Source of the DNA: DATHTC01 sp035456465
GTDB lineage: Bacteria > Actinomycetota > Thermoleophilia > Gaiellales > Gaiellaceae
Direction of reading: 5' to 3'
DNA: 64,000 nt
Assembly: GCA_035456465.1 (NCBI GenBank)
Contig: DATIDD010000032.1
Location: 1-64,000, forward strand
Shown: positions 57,049 to 64,000 of the stretch, in pieces
Numbering within the stretch: the stretch's first letter is position 1
Layout of the letters: each line of letters starts with the position of its first letter
The notes under the pieces: model-generated
Seen by the model: the letters and a program-made list of their open reading frames with translations, nothing else
What the model was told of the DNA's origin: nothing
Database searches by the model: none
Translations under genes and position numbers: made by a program

Positions 57049-59598
57049 TCACGCGCCGAGCGCCGTCAGGATCAGCCGCTCGGCCTCGGCGAGCGCGTCG
57101 GGCAGCCGCTCGGCGTCCTTGCCCCCGGCGCGGGCCATCGTCGGCCGGCCGCCGCCGCCTCCGCCGACGACCGCGGCCGCCTGGCGGATCACGTTCCCGG
57201 CGTGCACGCCGCGGCCCTCGAGGGACTTGTCGAGGTTGATCACGAGCTGCACGGTGCCGTTCTCGCGGGAGCCGACGATCACGGCCGCAGGCGCGTGCTG
57301 CTGCTTGAGCCGGTCCGAGACGTCGAGCGGATCGCCGGAGGTGACCTCGACGACGAGCACGTTCACGTTCCCCGCCTCGGTCTGCCGCGTGATCTCGAAC
57401 TGCGGCCCCGTTTCCGTGGCCGCCCGCGCCCGCTTCGTCTCGCGCCGCAGCCGCTCGAGCTCGACGCGCAGCTGGTCGGCCTCGCGCGCGCGCCCGTGGA
57501 GGTGCGCCCAGCCCTCGCCCGAGGTGACCGCCTCGATCCGCCGCGCGCCCGCGCCGACCGAGCCCTCGGACAGGATCGCGAACGGCCCGATCTCGGCCGT
57601 CGCACGCACGTGCGTGCCCCCGCAGAGCTCGCGCGAGTAGCCGTCGACCTCGACCACGCGGACGACGTCGCCGTACTTCTCGCCGAAGAGCATCATCGCG
57701 CCGAGCCGGCGGGCCTCGTCGATCGTCGTCTCGAACGTGCGGACGGGGAGGTTGCGGAACACCTGCTCGTTGACGCGGTGCTCCACCTCGTCGCGCTGTC
57801 CCGGGGTCAGCGCCTCGTCGTGCGTGAAGTCGAAGCGGAGCTTGTCCGGCCGCACCGCCGACCCCGCCTGCCGGACGTGGTCGCCGAGCACCTCGCGCAG
57901 CGCCTGGTGCAGGAGGTGGGTCGCCGTGTGGTTCGCCATCGTCGGGAAGCGCACCGACCACGGGACGACCGCGCGCACGCGCTGCCCCGCCTCGAACCCC
58001 TCGCCGCCGAGCAGCAGCACCTGGTCGTCCCCGAGCCGGAACGCCTCCTGGAGCTCCGCGCGCTTCCCGTCCTCGGTCTCGATCCAGCCGGCGTCGGTCA
58101 CCTGGCCGCCGCCCGCGGGGTAGAAGGGCGACTCCCGGAGCTTCGCGAGGAAGCGACCCGCGCCCGCGGGCGCGAGCGCGCCGATCTGCGTCCGGACGTC
58201 GGTCTTCTCGTAGCCGACGAACTCGGTCGTGAAGTCGGTGCCGCGGTTGAACTCGGCCGCCTGCGCCGCCCCGGTCTCGCCGCCCGCACGGGAGATCTCG
58301 CGGTGGCGCGCCATCTCGGCCCGGTAGCCGTCGACGTCCACCGCCTGGCCGCGCTCCTCCGCGAGCTCGACGGTGAGCTCGATCGGGAACCCGTGCGTCG
58401 CCGCGAGCGTGAAGGCCTGCTCGGCGCTGATCGACTCCTCGCCCCCGAGCTCCTCGAACACCTTCAGCCCGCGCTCGAGCGTCTCGCGGAAGCGCTCCTC
58501 CTCGGCGCGCACGACGCGCTCGATCAGCTCCGCGTGCTCGACCACCTCCGGGTACCAGGGGCCGACCTGCTCGACGACGATCGCCGGGATGCGGTGGACC
58601 GCGTCGAGCCCGATCCGGCGGGCCTGCACCACCGCGCGCCGGATCAGGCGGCGGAGGACGTAGCCCCGGCCCTCGTTCGACGGCGTCACGCCCTCGGCCG
58701 CGAGGAACGTCATCCCGCGCGCGTGGTCGGAGATCACCCGGTGCGCCTTCGTCGCCGCCGGCGTGTCGTGGTAGGCCGCGCCGGACTCGCGCTCGATCCA
58801 GTCCATGATCAGTCGGAAGCCGTCGGTGTCGAAGATCGACTCCGCGTCCTGCAGCAGCATCGTGCCGCGCTCGAGCCCCAGGCCGGTGTCGATGTTCTGC
58901 TTCGGCAGCGGCGTCAGCGTGCCGTCCGCGTGGAGGTCGAACTCCATGAACACGAGGTTCCAGAACTCGATGTAGCGGTCGCAGTTCTCGCAGTTGGGCC
59001 CGCAGGTGTCGCGGCCGCAGCCGTGCTCCTCGCCGCGGTCGAGATGGAGCTCCGAGCAGGGCCCGCACGGCCCCGTCTCCCCGGCCGGGCCCCAGAAGTT
59101 GTCGCTGCGGGGAAACGGGACGATGCGCTCGCGCGGGATCCCCTTGCGCAGCCAGCCCTGCACCGCGACCTCGTCCTCGCCGAGCCCGAGCTCGGGGTCA
59201 CCCGCGAACACCGTCGCCCAGAGGCGGTCGGGGTCGAGCCGCATGTGCTCGATGACGAACTCCCACGCGTAGTCGATCGCGCCGTCCTTGAAGTAGTCCC
59301 CGAACGAGAAGTTCCCGAGCATCTCGAACATCGAGGCGTGCCGCGCGGTGAGCCCGACCTGGTCGAGGTCGGTGTCCTTGCCGCCCGCGCGGAGGACCTT
59401 CTGCACCGTGACGAAGCGCGGCGCCGGCGGCTGCTTCGCGCCCGAGAAGTACGGCTTCAAGGGCTGCATTCCGGCCGAGATGAACAGCGTCGAGGGATCC
59501 TCGGGCGGAGGGATCAGGGGGAACGACGGAAACCGCCTGTGCCCGCGCTCCTCGAAGAAGGAGAGGAAGCCCTCGCGCAGCTCTGCCGTCGTCTTCAT
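57049..59598 (-). CDS. alaS: Alanyl-tRNA synthetase
   Basis: An 849-residue class II synthetase: catalytic core (TAELREGFLSFFEERGHRRF, LFISAGMQPLKPYFSG), editing domain with HTATHLLHQAL and CGGTHVRATAEIG zinc ligands, and a C-terminal DHHA1 domain ending GGRPTMARAGGKDAERLPDA. Charges tRNA-Ala and deacylates mis-made Ser/Gly-tRNA. ATG 59598 is the family start and lies six bases after TACACT, so a leaderless mRNA is likely for alaS-ruvX-mltG. Confidence 0.97.
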   Translation of the reverse strand: MKTTAELREGFLSFFEERGHRRFPSFPLIPPPEDPSTLFISAGMQPLKPYFSGAKQPPAPRFVTVQKVLRAGGKDTDLDQVGLTARHASMFEMLGNFSFGDYFKDGAIDYAWEFVIEHMRLDPDRLWATVFAGDPELGLGEDEVAVQGWLRKGIPRERIVPFPRSDNFWGPAGETGPCGPCSELHLDRGEEHGCGRDTCGPNCENCDRYIEFWNLVFMEFDLHADGTLTPLPKQNIDTGLGLERGTMLLQDAESIFDTDGFRLIMDWIERESGAAYHDTPAATKAHRVISDHARGMTFLAAEGVTPSNEGRGYVLRRLIRRAVVQARRIGLDAVHRIPAIVVEQVGPWYPEVVEHAELIERVVRAEEERFRETLERGLKVFEELGGEESISAEQAFTLAATHGFPIELTVELAEERGQAVDVDGYRAEMARHREISRAGGETGAAQAAEFNRGTDFTTEFVGYEKTDVRTQIGALAPAGAGRFLAKLRESPFYPAGGGQVTDAGWIETEDGKRAELQEAFRLGDDQVLLLGGEGFEAGQRVRAVVPWSVRFPTMANHTATHLLHQALREVLGDHVRQAGSAVRPDKLRFDFTHDEALTPGQRDEVEHRVNEQVFRNLPVRTFETTIDEARRLGAMMLFGEKYGDVVRVVEVDGYSRELCGGTHVRATAEIGPFAILSEGSVGAGARRIEAVTSGEGWAHLHGRAREADQLRVELERLRRETKRARAATETGPQFEITRQTEAGNVNVLVVEVTSGDPLDVSDRLKQQHAPAAVIVGSRENGTVQLVINLDKSLEGRGVHAGNVIRQAAAVVGGGGGGRPTMARAGGKDAERLPDALAEAERLILTALGA

Positions 59599-59604
59599 CG
59601 CGAC

Positions 59605-59610
59605 AGTGTA
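59605..59610 (-). promoter_or_regulatory. Leaderless -10 of alaS
   Basis: TACACT on the minus strand, six bases before the alaS ATG at 59598. Confidence 0.55.
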
Positions 59611-59713
59611 GGCGGGCCGGCCGGTCCTCCCCACGGCCGGAGGACTGCGGGAACCTCCGGATTCGCCCGCCACGGTCGCGGGCGACGATCGAGGCCGACG
59701 GGGGTTTCGGAGG

Positions 59714-61777
59714 ATGGTCCGTTCCTGCCTGGCAGTCGTCGCGCTGGCGTTCGCCGCCGCGACTCCTGCCGTCGGCCCCGGCGCCACGCCACCGGTGGAC
59801 GTCTCCGGGAAGATCGCGTTCGCGAGCGACCGCAGCGGCAGCTTCGAGGTGTACGTCGCGGACGCCGCCGGCGGCGACGCGCGCCGGATCACGACGCGTG
59901 GCGGCTACGGCCCGGTCTGGTCGCCCGGCGGGAGGTGGCTCGCGTTCGTTCGCGAGCCGGCGTCGGGGCCCGACGCCGGGCGCTCGGTCGTCTACGTCGT
60001 CGCGGACGACGGGACGGGCGAGCGACGCGTGGCAGCGGGCACCGACCCGGCTTGGTCGCCGGACGGAACGCGGCTCGCGATCACGCGCTCGGCCGAGATC
60101 GTGCTGGTGGGCGCCGACGGGACCGGGGAGCGACGGCTGACCCGCGCGAACCGCGCCGACGTCGGGACCTTCGCCGGGCTCCCGGCCTGGTCGCCGGACG
60201 GCAGCCGCATCGCGTACGCCACCCTCAACGGCTTCTTCACGGTCGGCGTCGACGGATCCGGCCTGCGGCAGCTGTCGTCGTGGGGAGCCGACCTCGACTC
60301 GTGGGCGCGTCCAGCGTGGTCGCCCTCCGGCGACGCGATCGCGCTCGTGACCTCGACGTGCTGTGCGGAGGGGGATGCGGAGCAGAGCGAGCGGCAGGAC
60401 CGGGCGCCGCAGCTCGAGGTGCACGGGCTGGCGGACGGTGGCGTCCGACGGCTCGCCGTGGACGTCGACGACGTGCTCTCGTGGTCGCCCGACGGGACGC
60501 GCCTCGCGTACGCCCGCGCGACATCGGCCCGCGGCTTCGTCCGAGAGCTCTACGTCGCCCGGGTGGACGGGAGCGGCACGGTCAGGATGACGACCGGCGC
60601 CGTGGGCGAGAGCTCCACGGCGCCGGCGTGGTCGCCGGACGGAGGCTGGCTCGCGTACGTGCGCACGAGGTTCCCGGCCCGCCTCTGGTCGTCCAGCGCC
60701 GACATCGCCGTCGTTCGCGCCGACGGCACGTCCGGCTACGCGTTGACGCGCTCGTTCCCGACCGGCGGAACGAACGAGGCGCCGGCGTGGGCGGCGGCGG
60801 CCGGGCCCGCGGCTCTCGCCGGCCCGGCGTGGACGGCGACGCCCGTCCCGTTCACTCGCCGCACGGCGAGCGCCTTGTACGGGGAGATCGCGGCGAGCGG
60901 GTCGCGGGCGGCCGTGTTCTCCTCGGAGTCCGGGCTCCCGCTGTTCTGGCAGCCGTCCGCGCGCGTCCCGACCCGCTCGCGCGCCGCCGACCTCGAGTGC
61001 AACGACGTCTACGGGCTCGTGCGCTCGCGCGGCCACGCCGCCTGGTTCTGCGCGTTCGCGCACGGGGTGGTCGAGCCAGTCACCGACGTGACGCTCGTCC
61101 TGACGGACGCCGCCACGAAGCGCTCGGCGACGGTCAGCGGCAGCCAGGTCGAGCGAGCGGGTCACCATCCGGCCGTCGAGGCCGGGCCGCGCGTCGCTGC
61201 CGACGGCCCCCTCGTGGTCTTCAACCCGGACCGGCGCGGCAGCGTGCTCTACCGGGTCCTGACCGGGGGCGCGACGCCGACGCTGCGGCGGATCGCCGCC
61301 GATGTGGCCGTCGCCGACGTCGACGGCGACCGCATCGTCGGCTGGCGCGGCGAGGGGACAGCCGTGGTCGTCGCGCCCGACGGCCGCGTGCTCGCGACCG
61401 TCCGGCTCGACCGCCGCACGGCGGCCGGGCTCGAGCTCGACCACGGACGTCTCGTCGCCGTGGTCGGCGGACGCATCTGGGTGCACGACCTCGCGACGGC
61501 GGCCGAGCACACGTGGCCGACGGTCGACGTCGGCGGCGCACCGCCGACGCTCGTCGGCGTCGAAGGCGACCTCGGCGTCTACGTCGCCGGGGTCACCGTG
61601 CACGTCCTCCGCCTGTCGACCGGGCGCGACGTGACGCTCGACCTCCCGAACCAGGGGCCCTGGATCCACGCCGACCTCACCGAGGCGGGGCTCTTCTGCA
61701 CCTACGCCGCCCCATACGTGCGGCAGCCGGGTCGCCTCGTGTTCGTGCCGCTCGCCGCGCTGGCGGCGGCCGCCTGA
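59714..61777 (+). CDS. Secreted WD40-like (PD40/TolB-type) beta-propeller protein
   Basis: A 687-residue exported protein with an N-terminal signal peptide (cleavage near residue 20-25). Residues about 30-370 carry at least five PD40 blades, each with a W-SPDG core (VWSPGGRWLAF, AWSPDGTRLAI, AWSPDGSRIAY, SWSPDGTRLAY, AWSPDGGWLAY). The C-terminal 300 residues form a second, less regular beta-rich repeat region. Such propellers bind proteins or glycans in the envelope; TolB-like function is not implied. GGAGG directly abuts the ATG, which is unusually close. It lies opposite to the alaS run. Confidence 0.85.
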   Translation: MVRSCLAVVALAFAAATPAVGPGATPPVDVSGKIAFASDRSGSFEVYVADAAGGDARRITTRGGYGPVWSPGGRWLAFVREPASGPDAGRSVVYVVADDGTGERRVAAGTDPAWSPDGTRLAITRSAEIVLVGADGTGERRLTRANRADVGTFAGLPAWSPDGSRIAYATLNGFFTVGVDGSGLRQLSSWGADLDSWARPAWSPSGDAIALVTSTCCAEGDAEQSERQDRAPQLEVHGLADGGVRRLAVDVDDVLSWSPDGTRLAYARATSARGFVRELYVARVDGSGTVRMTTGAVGESSTAPAWSPDGGWLAYVRTRFPARLWSSSADIAVVRADGTSGYALTRSFPTGGTNEAPAWAAAAGPAALAGPAWTATPVPFTRRTASALYGEIAASGSRAAVFSSESGLPLFWQPSARVPTRSRAADLECNDVYGLVRSRGHAAWFCAFAHGVVEPVTDVTLVLTDAATKRSATVSGSQVERAGHHPAVEAGPRVAADGPLVVFNPDRRGSVLYRVLTGGATPTLRRIAADVAVADVDGDRIVGWRGEGTAVVVAPDGRVLATVRLDRRTAAGLELDHGRLVAVVGGRIWVHDLATAAEHTWPTVDVGGAPPTLVGVEGDLGVYVAGVTVHVLRLSTGRDVTLDLPNQGPWIHADLTEAGLFCTYAAPYVRQPGRLVFVPLAALAAAA

Positions 61778-61790
61778 GCGGCCCTGCGCG

Positions 61791-62582
61791 TCAGCCGCGG
61801 GCCGCGCCCCGGCGCGGCGCCGCCTCGTCCTCGATCGGGACGTCGCCGCCGATCTCCTCGCGGATCTTCTCCAGCGAGCGGCGGATGAGGCGCGAGACGT
61901 GCATCTGCGAGATCCCGATCTGCGCCGCGATCTGGGACTGCGTCAGCCCCTCGAAGAACCGCAGGTGGAGGATCCGCCGCTCGCGCTCGTCGAGCGCCCG
62001 GAAGCCCGGCTCGAGCACCGCGCGGTCCTCCGAGACGAGGTACTGGTGCTCCTCCTCGCCGATCGACTCGAGCGGGTCGAGGTCGTCGTCGTCGCCGCCC
62101 CCGCCGCCCTGCGAGAGCGAGAGCGACGAGTACGCGCGGCCGGACTCGAGCGCCTCGAGCACCTCCTCCTCCTCCACCCCCGCCGCCTTCGCGAGCTCGG
62201 AGATCGTCGGGGACCGGCCGAGCTGGACGGTCAGCTGCTCGACGAGCCGCGAGAGCTGGACGTTCAGCTCCTGCAGCCCGCGCGGCACGCGCACGGACCA
62301 GCCCTTGTCGCGGAAGTGCCGCTTGATCTCCCCGATGATGTTCGGGGTCGCGTACGTCGTCAGCTCGACGCCGCGGTCGATGTCGAAGCGGTCGATCGCC
62401 TTGATCAGGCCGATCGCCCCGATCTGGACGAGGTCCTCCAGCTGCTCGCCGCGGTACGAGTAGCGCCGTGCGAGCGAGCGGACGAGCGACATGTACTGCT
62501 CGATCAGCTGCTCGCGCGCCTGCAGGTCGCCCTGCTCGTGGTAGCGGCGCAGCAGGAGCTTGTCGTGCTCGCGACCCGGCAT
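61791..62582 (-). CDS. SigB/SigF/SigG-type RNA polymerase sigma factor
   Basis: A 263-residue group 3 sigma factor. Region 2: EQYMSLVRSLARRYSYRGEQ, DLVQIGAIGLIKAIDRFD and YATPNIIGEIKRHFRDKGWS; region 3 with VQLGRSPTISELAKAAGV; region 4: LDERERRILHLRFFEGLTQS and QIAAQIGISQMHVSRLIRRS. A Gly5-Asp4 linker separates regions 3 and 4, which is unusual. Stress or development-type regulon expected. ATG overlaps the upstream RsbW-like gene by one base (TGATG), indicating coupling with an anti-sigma-like partner. Confidence 0.94.
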   Translation of the reverse strand: MPGREHDKLLLRRYHEQGDLQAREQLIEQYMSLVRSLARRYSYRGEQLEDLVQIGAIGLIKAIDRFDIDRGVELTTYATPNIIGEIKRHFRDKGWSVRVPRGLQELNVQLSRLVEQLTVQLGRSPTISELAKAAGVEEEEVLEALESGRAYSSLSLSQGGGGGDDDDLDPLESIGEEEHQYLVSEDRAVLEPGFRALDERERRILHLRFFEGLTQSQIAAQIGISQMHVSRLIRRSLEKIREEIGGDVPIEDEAAPRRGAARG

Positions 62583-62953
62583 CAGCGCGCGGCCCGCTGG
62601 ACGGTCGTCACGAGCTCGATCACGTCGCCGTCGACGCGCACGTCGTCGGCCACGGTCGCGAGGACGCGGCCGAGGCCCAGCTCCGCGCCGTTGCCGCCCG
62701 CGAGCGCCTCGCGGAGCCGGTCGGGGTCGACGGGCCCGATCCGCGTCGTCAGCGTGTCGCCGTCGATCCGGACCGAGACGGTGACGGTCTCCAGGCCCGG
62801 GGACTCCTCCAGCAGCCCGGCGAGCGCCAGCTGGAGGTCCTCGAGGTTCTCGAGCGTCAGGTCGAGGCGCACGGCGAGGCCCCCGACGACGAGGTGTGCG
62901 ATTCGGAAGAGGGCGCGGTCGCGCGGGAGTGTCAGCCGGATCTCGTCGCTCAC
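62582..62953 (-). CDS. Degenerate RsbW-like (anti-sigma) protein
   Basis: A 123-residue protein built like RsbW/SpoIIAB GHKL anti-sigma factors: LTLPRDRALFRIAHLVVGGL, LTLENLEDLQLALAGLLEES, and a C-terminal LGLGRVLATVADDVRVDG. But the N box (normally E-x-x-x-N-A) reads AGLLEES without the Asn, and no DxGxG loop follows, so ATP binding and kinase activity are probably lost. It may bind the coupled sigma factor without a phosphorylation switch. Coupled to the sigma gene (TGATG) and to the DUF948 gene (4-base overlap). Family call by position and pattern, moderate certainty. Confidence 0.7.
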   Translation of the reverse strand: MSDEIRLTLPRDRALFRIAHLVVGGLAVRLDLTLENLEDLQLALAGLLEESPGLETVTVSVRIDGDTLTTRIGPVDPDRLREALAGGNGAELGLGRVLATVADDVRVDGDVIELVTTVQRAAR

Positions 62954-63414
62954 TCGCGCCGATCCGCCCCTCGCAACTCCTCGGCGAGCTCCTGCTCGCG
63001 ACGCGACGCGGCCTCCTTGCCGGTGTCGACCGCGGTGCGGAAGTCGCGGTGGACGCGGAAGTCGGCCACGCCGTGCGAGACGCCGGCGGCGAAGCCGGAC
63101 ACCTTCTGCACGGGGCGCTGGATCGCGAAGCTGACGGCGCGGACGGCGGTGTCCACGCTGTCTACGGCATCCACGGCGCTGTCCGTCATCAGATCCACCT
63201 TGTCGAGCTGCCCGTTCACCCGGTCGACGGAGCCGCCGACCTTGTTGATCACCGGCAGGACCTCGTCCTGCGTTCCCTGGATCAACGTGGTCACGCGTCC
63301 GAGGGTTCCGCCGAGCCGGATGAAGACGTAGGCGAGCGTGAGACCGGTGGCCAGCAGGAAGACGGCCAGCGCGAGACGCCAGAGGTCGCCGTAGCTGAAT
63401 GCGAGTGCGGTCAT
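62950..63414 (-). CDS. DUF948 domain protein
   Basis: A 154-residue protein with one N-terminal membrane helix (LWRLALAVFLLATGLTLAYVF), a helical heptad region (LIQGTQDEVLPVINKVGGSV, RVNGQLDKVDLMTDSAVDAV) and a charged tail. This is the DUF948/YtxG-like layout found beside general stress genes in Firmicutes and beside alaS in actinobacteria. Function unknown; a membrane stress protein is likely. Overlaps the RsbW-like start by four bases. Confidence 0.85.
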   Translation of the reverse strand: MTALAFSYGDLWRLALAVFLLATGLTLAYVFIRLGGTLGRVTTLIQGTQDEVLPVINKVGGSVDRVNGQLDKVDLMTDSAVDAVDSVDTAVRAVSFAIQRPVQKVSGFAAGVSHGVADFRVHRDFRTAVDTGKEAASRREQELAEELRGADRRE

Positions 63415-63426
63415 CGGGCTCCGATC

Positions 63427-64000
63427 CTAGACGGGACGCGCGGACGTGACGAGGCCGGAGCCGACCACGACCCCGTCCTCGTAGAGCACGGCGGCCTGGC
63501 CCCGGGCGACGCCGTAGGCTGGCTCGTCGAGCGCGACGACGAGGCGGCCGGCCTGCTCAGCCACCGTCGCGTCGAGGGCCGGCGACCGGTGGCGCAGCTT
63601 CGCCCTCACGTGCTCGACGGGGACGAACAGGCGGCCGCGCGCCCGCACCGTCCGGGTCGCGAGCGACGGGCGCGGCCCGACGACGAGCGTGTTCGTGCGC
63701 GGCTCCGTGCGCAGCGCGTACAGCGGCTCCGGCCCCGACAGGCCGAGTCCCCGCCGCTGGCCCGGCGTGTAGCGCCAGAAGCCGTCGTGCCGCCCCAGCT
63801 CGGTGCCCGCCTCGTCGACGACCGCGCCGTCGCGCGGCTCGAGCCCGTTCCGCGCGAGGAAGTCGCGGTAGTCGCCGCCCGCGAGGAAGCACACCTCCTG
63901 GCTCTCCGCCCGCCGCGCGGCGGCGAGCCCTGCCGTCTCCGCCTGCGCCCGCGTCTCCGCCTTCGTCTGGCCGCCAAGCGGGAACCACACGTGCTCGAGC
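63427..64000 (-). CDS. mnmA: tRNA 2-thiouridine(34) synthase MnmA, partial (C-terminal part)
   Basis: The frame is open to the window edge; about 191 codons of the C-terminal part are visible. It shows FPLGGQTKAETR, the second catalytic Cys in SQEVCFLAGGDY, and GFWRYTPGQRRGLGL, then the beta-barrel domain to the stop. The full enzyme is about 360 residues, so the N-terminal PP-loop half with the first Cys lies beyond 64000. It thiolates U34 of Lys, Glu and Gln tRNAs. mnmA upstream of alaS is a common order. Confidence 0.93.
   Translation of the reverse strand, partial: LEHVWFPLGGQTKAETRAQAETAGLAAARRAESQEVCFLAGGDYRDFLARNGLEPRDGAVVDEAGTELGRHDGFWRYTPGQRRGLGLSGPEPLYALRTEPRTNTLVVGPRPSLATRTVRARGRLFVPVEHVRAKLRHRSPALDATVAEQAGRLVVALDEPAYGVARGQAAVLYEDGVVVGSGLVTSARPV

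Noticed and set aside
56752..62463. Very long plus-strand open frame (over 1900 codons) across ruvX and alaS
   Set aside because: Its translation is Arg/Ala/Gly/Pro-rich low complexity with no domain; it is the antisense shadow of real genes in very GC-rich DNA. The same applies to long frames opposite dnaE2, ppdK, mctB/steA and recN.

Overview
This 64 kb window is very GC-rich chromosomal DNA, packed with genes that overlap by 1-17 bases and use GTG starts freely. Gene content points to a deep-branching actinobacterium, most likely class Thermoleophilia (Gaiellales/Solirubrobacterales type). The mctB-steA-recN-nadK-tlyA block, the DUF6504/imuB/dnaE2 mutagenesis genes and a CGYC mycoredoxin-like glutaredoxin are actinobacterial. 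The two-subunit glyQ/glyS glycyl-tRNA synthetase and pyruvate phosphate dikinase with its PpsR regulator are unusual for mainstream actinomycetes and fit a deep lineage. Taxonomy is an inference from gene content. I see no rRNA, tRNA, prophage, insertion sequence or CRISPR array.

Layout. 1-6.4 kb: an SDR oxidoreductase and a damage-inducible mutagenesis group (dnaE2, DUF6504, imuB); the imuB promoter carries two LexA-type boxes. 6.4-12.7 kb: short mixed genes (NTF2-like membrane protein, small secreted CH/HGD protein, VOC protein, greA, photolyase, ComB-family phosphatase, zinc-finger rhomboid protease, secreted hydrolase-like protein). 12.7-21.8 kb: ppdK, a P-loop kinase and stand-alone LigD-type polymerase, a VOC gene between 17-bp repeats, ppsR, and a divergent HtrA protease / response regulator / sensor kinase unit resembling PepD-MprAB. 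21.8-31.9 kb: glyS, glyQ, recO, glutaredoxin, mutM, then a deoB-methyltransferase-methyltransferase-deoA nucleoside operon and alanine dehydrogenase. 31.9-59.6 kb: a long leftward housekeeping run. Read in the direction of transcription it is alaS-ruvX-mltG-aroE-[opposite-strand vWA protein]-aroC-aroKB-aroQ-pepP-efp-accB-like-accC-asp23-nusB-xseB-ispA-tlyA-nadK-recN-steA-mctB-glycosyltransferase-pyrG-M20 peptidase-DUF3866-AKR-NUDIX-ald. The middle mirrors the Bacillus aroQ-pepP-efp-accBC-yqhY-nusB-xseB-ispA-tlyA-recN order, with folD, xseA and dxs missing. 59.7-64 kb: a secreted beta-propeller protein, a SigB/SigF-type sigma factor with a degenerate RsbW-like partner, a DUF948 protein, and the end of mnmA cut by the window edge.

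Themes. Many genes have a TANNNT -10 hexamer 6-9 bases before the start codon, so leaderless mRNAs look common; some divergent pairs share one -10 palindrome. Three genes in overlapping operons (pyrG, deoA, ispA) appear to use ATA or CTG starts behind strong Shine-Dalgarno sequences. The most unusual protein is an AccB-like biotin carrier fused to a pyruvate-carboxylase-type carboxyltransferase barrel in which all four metal-ligand positions are replaced; it sits directly upstream of accC. Other fusions are shikimate kinase with dehydroquinate synthase, and a GT2 glycosyltransferase with a MraY/WecA-like transferase domain.
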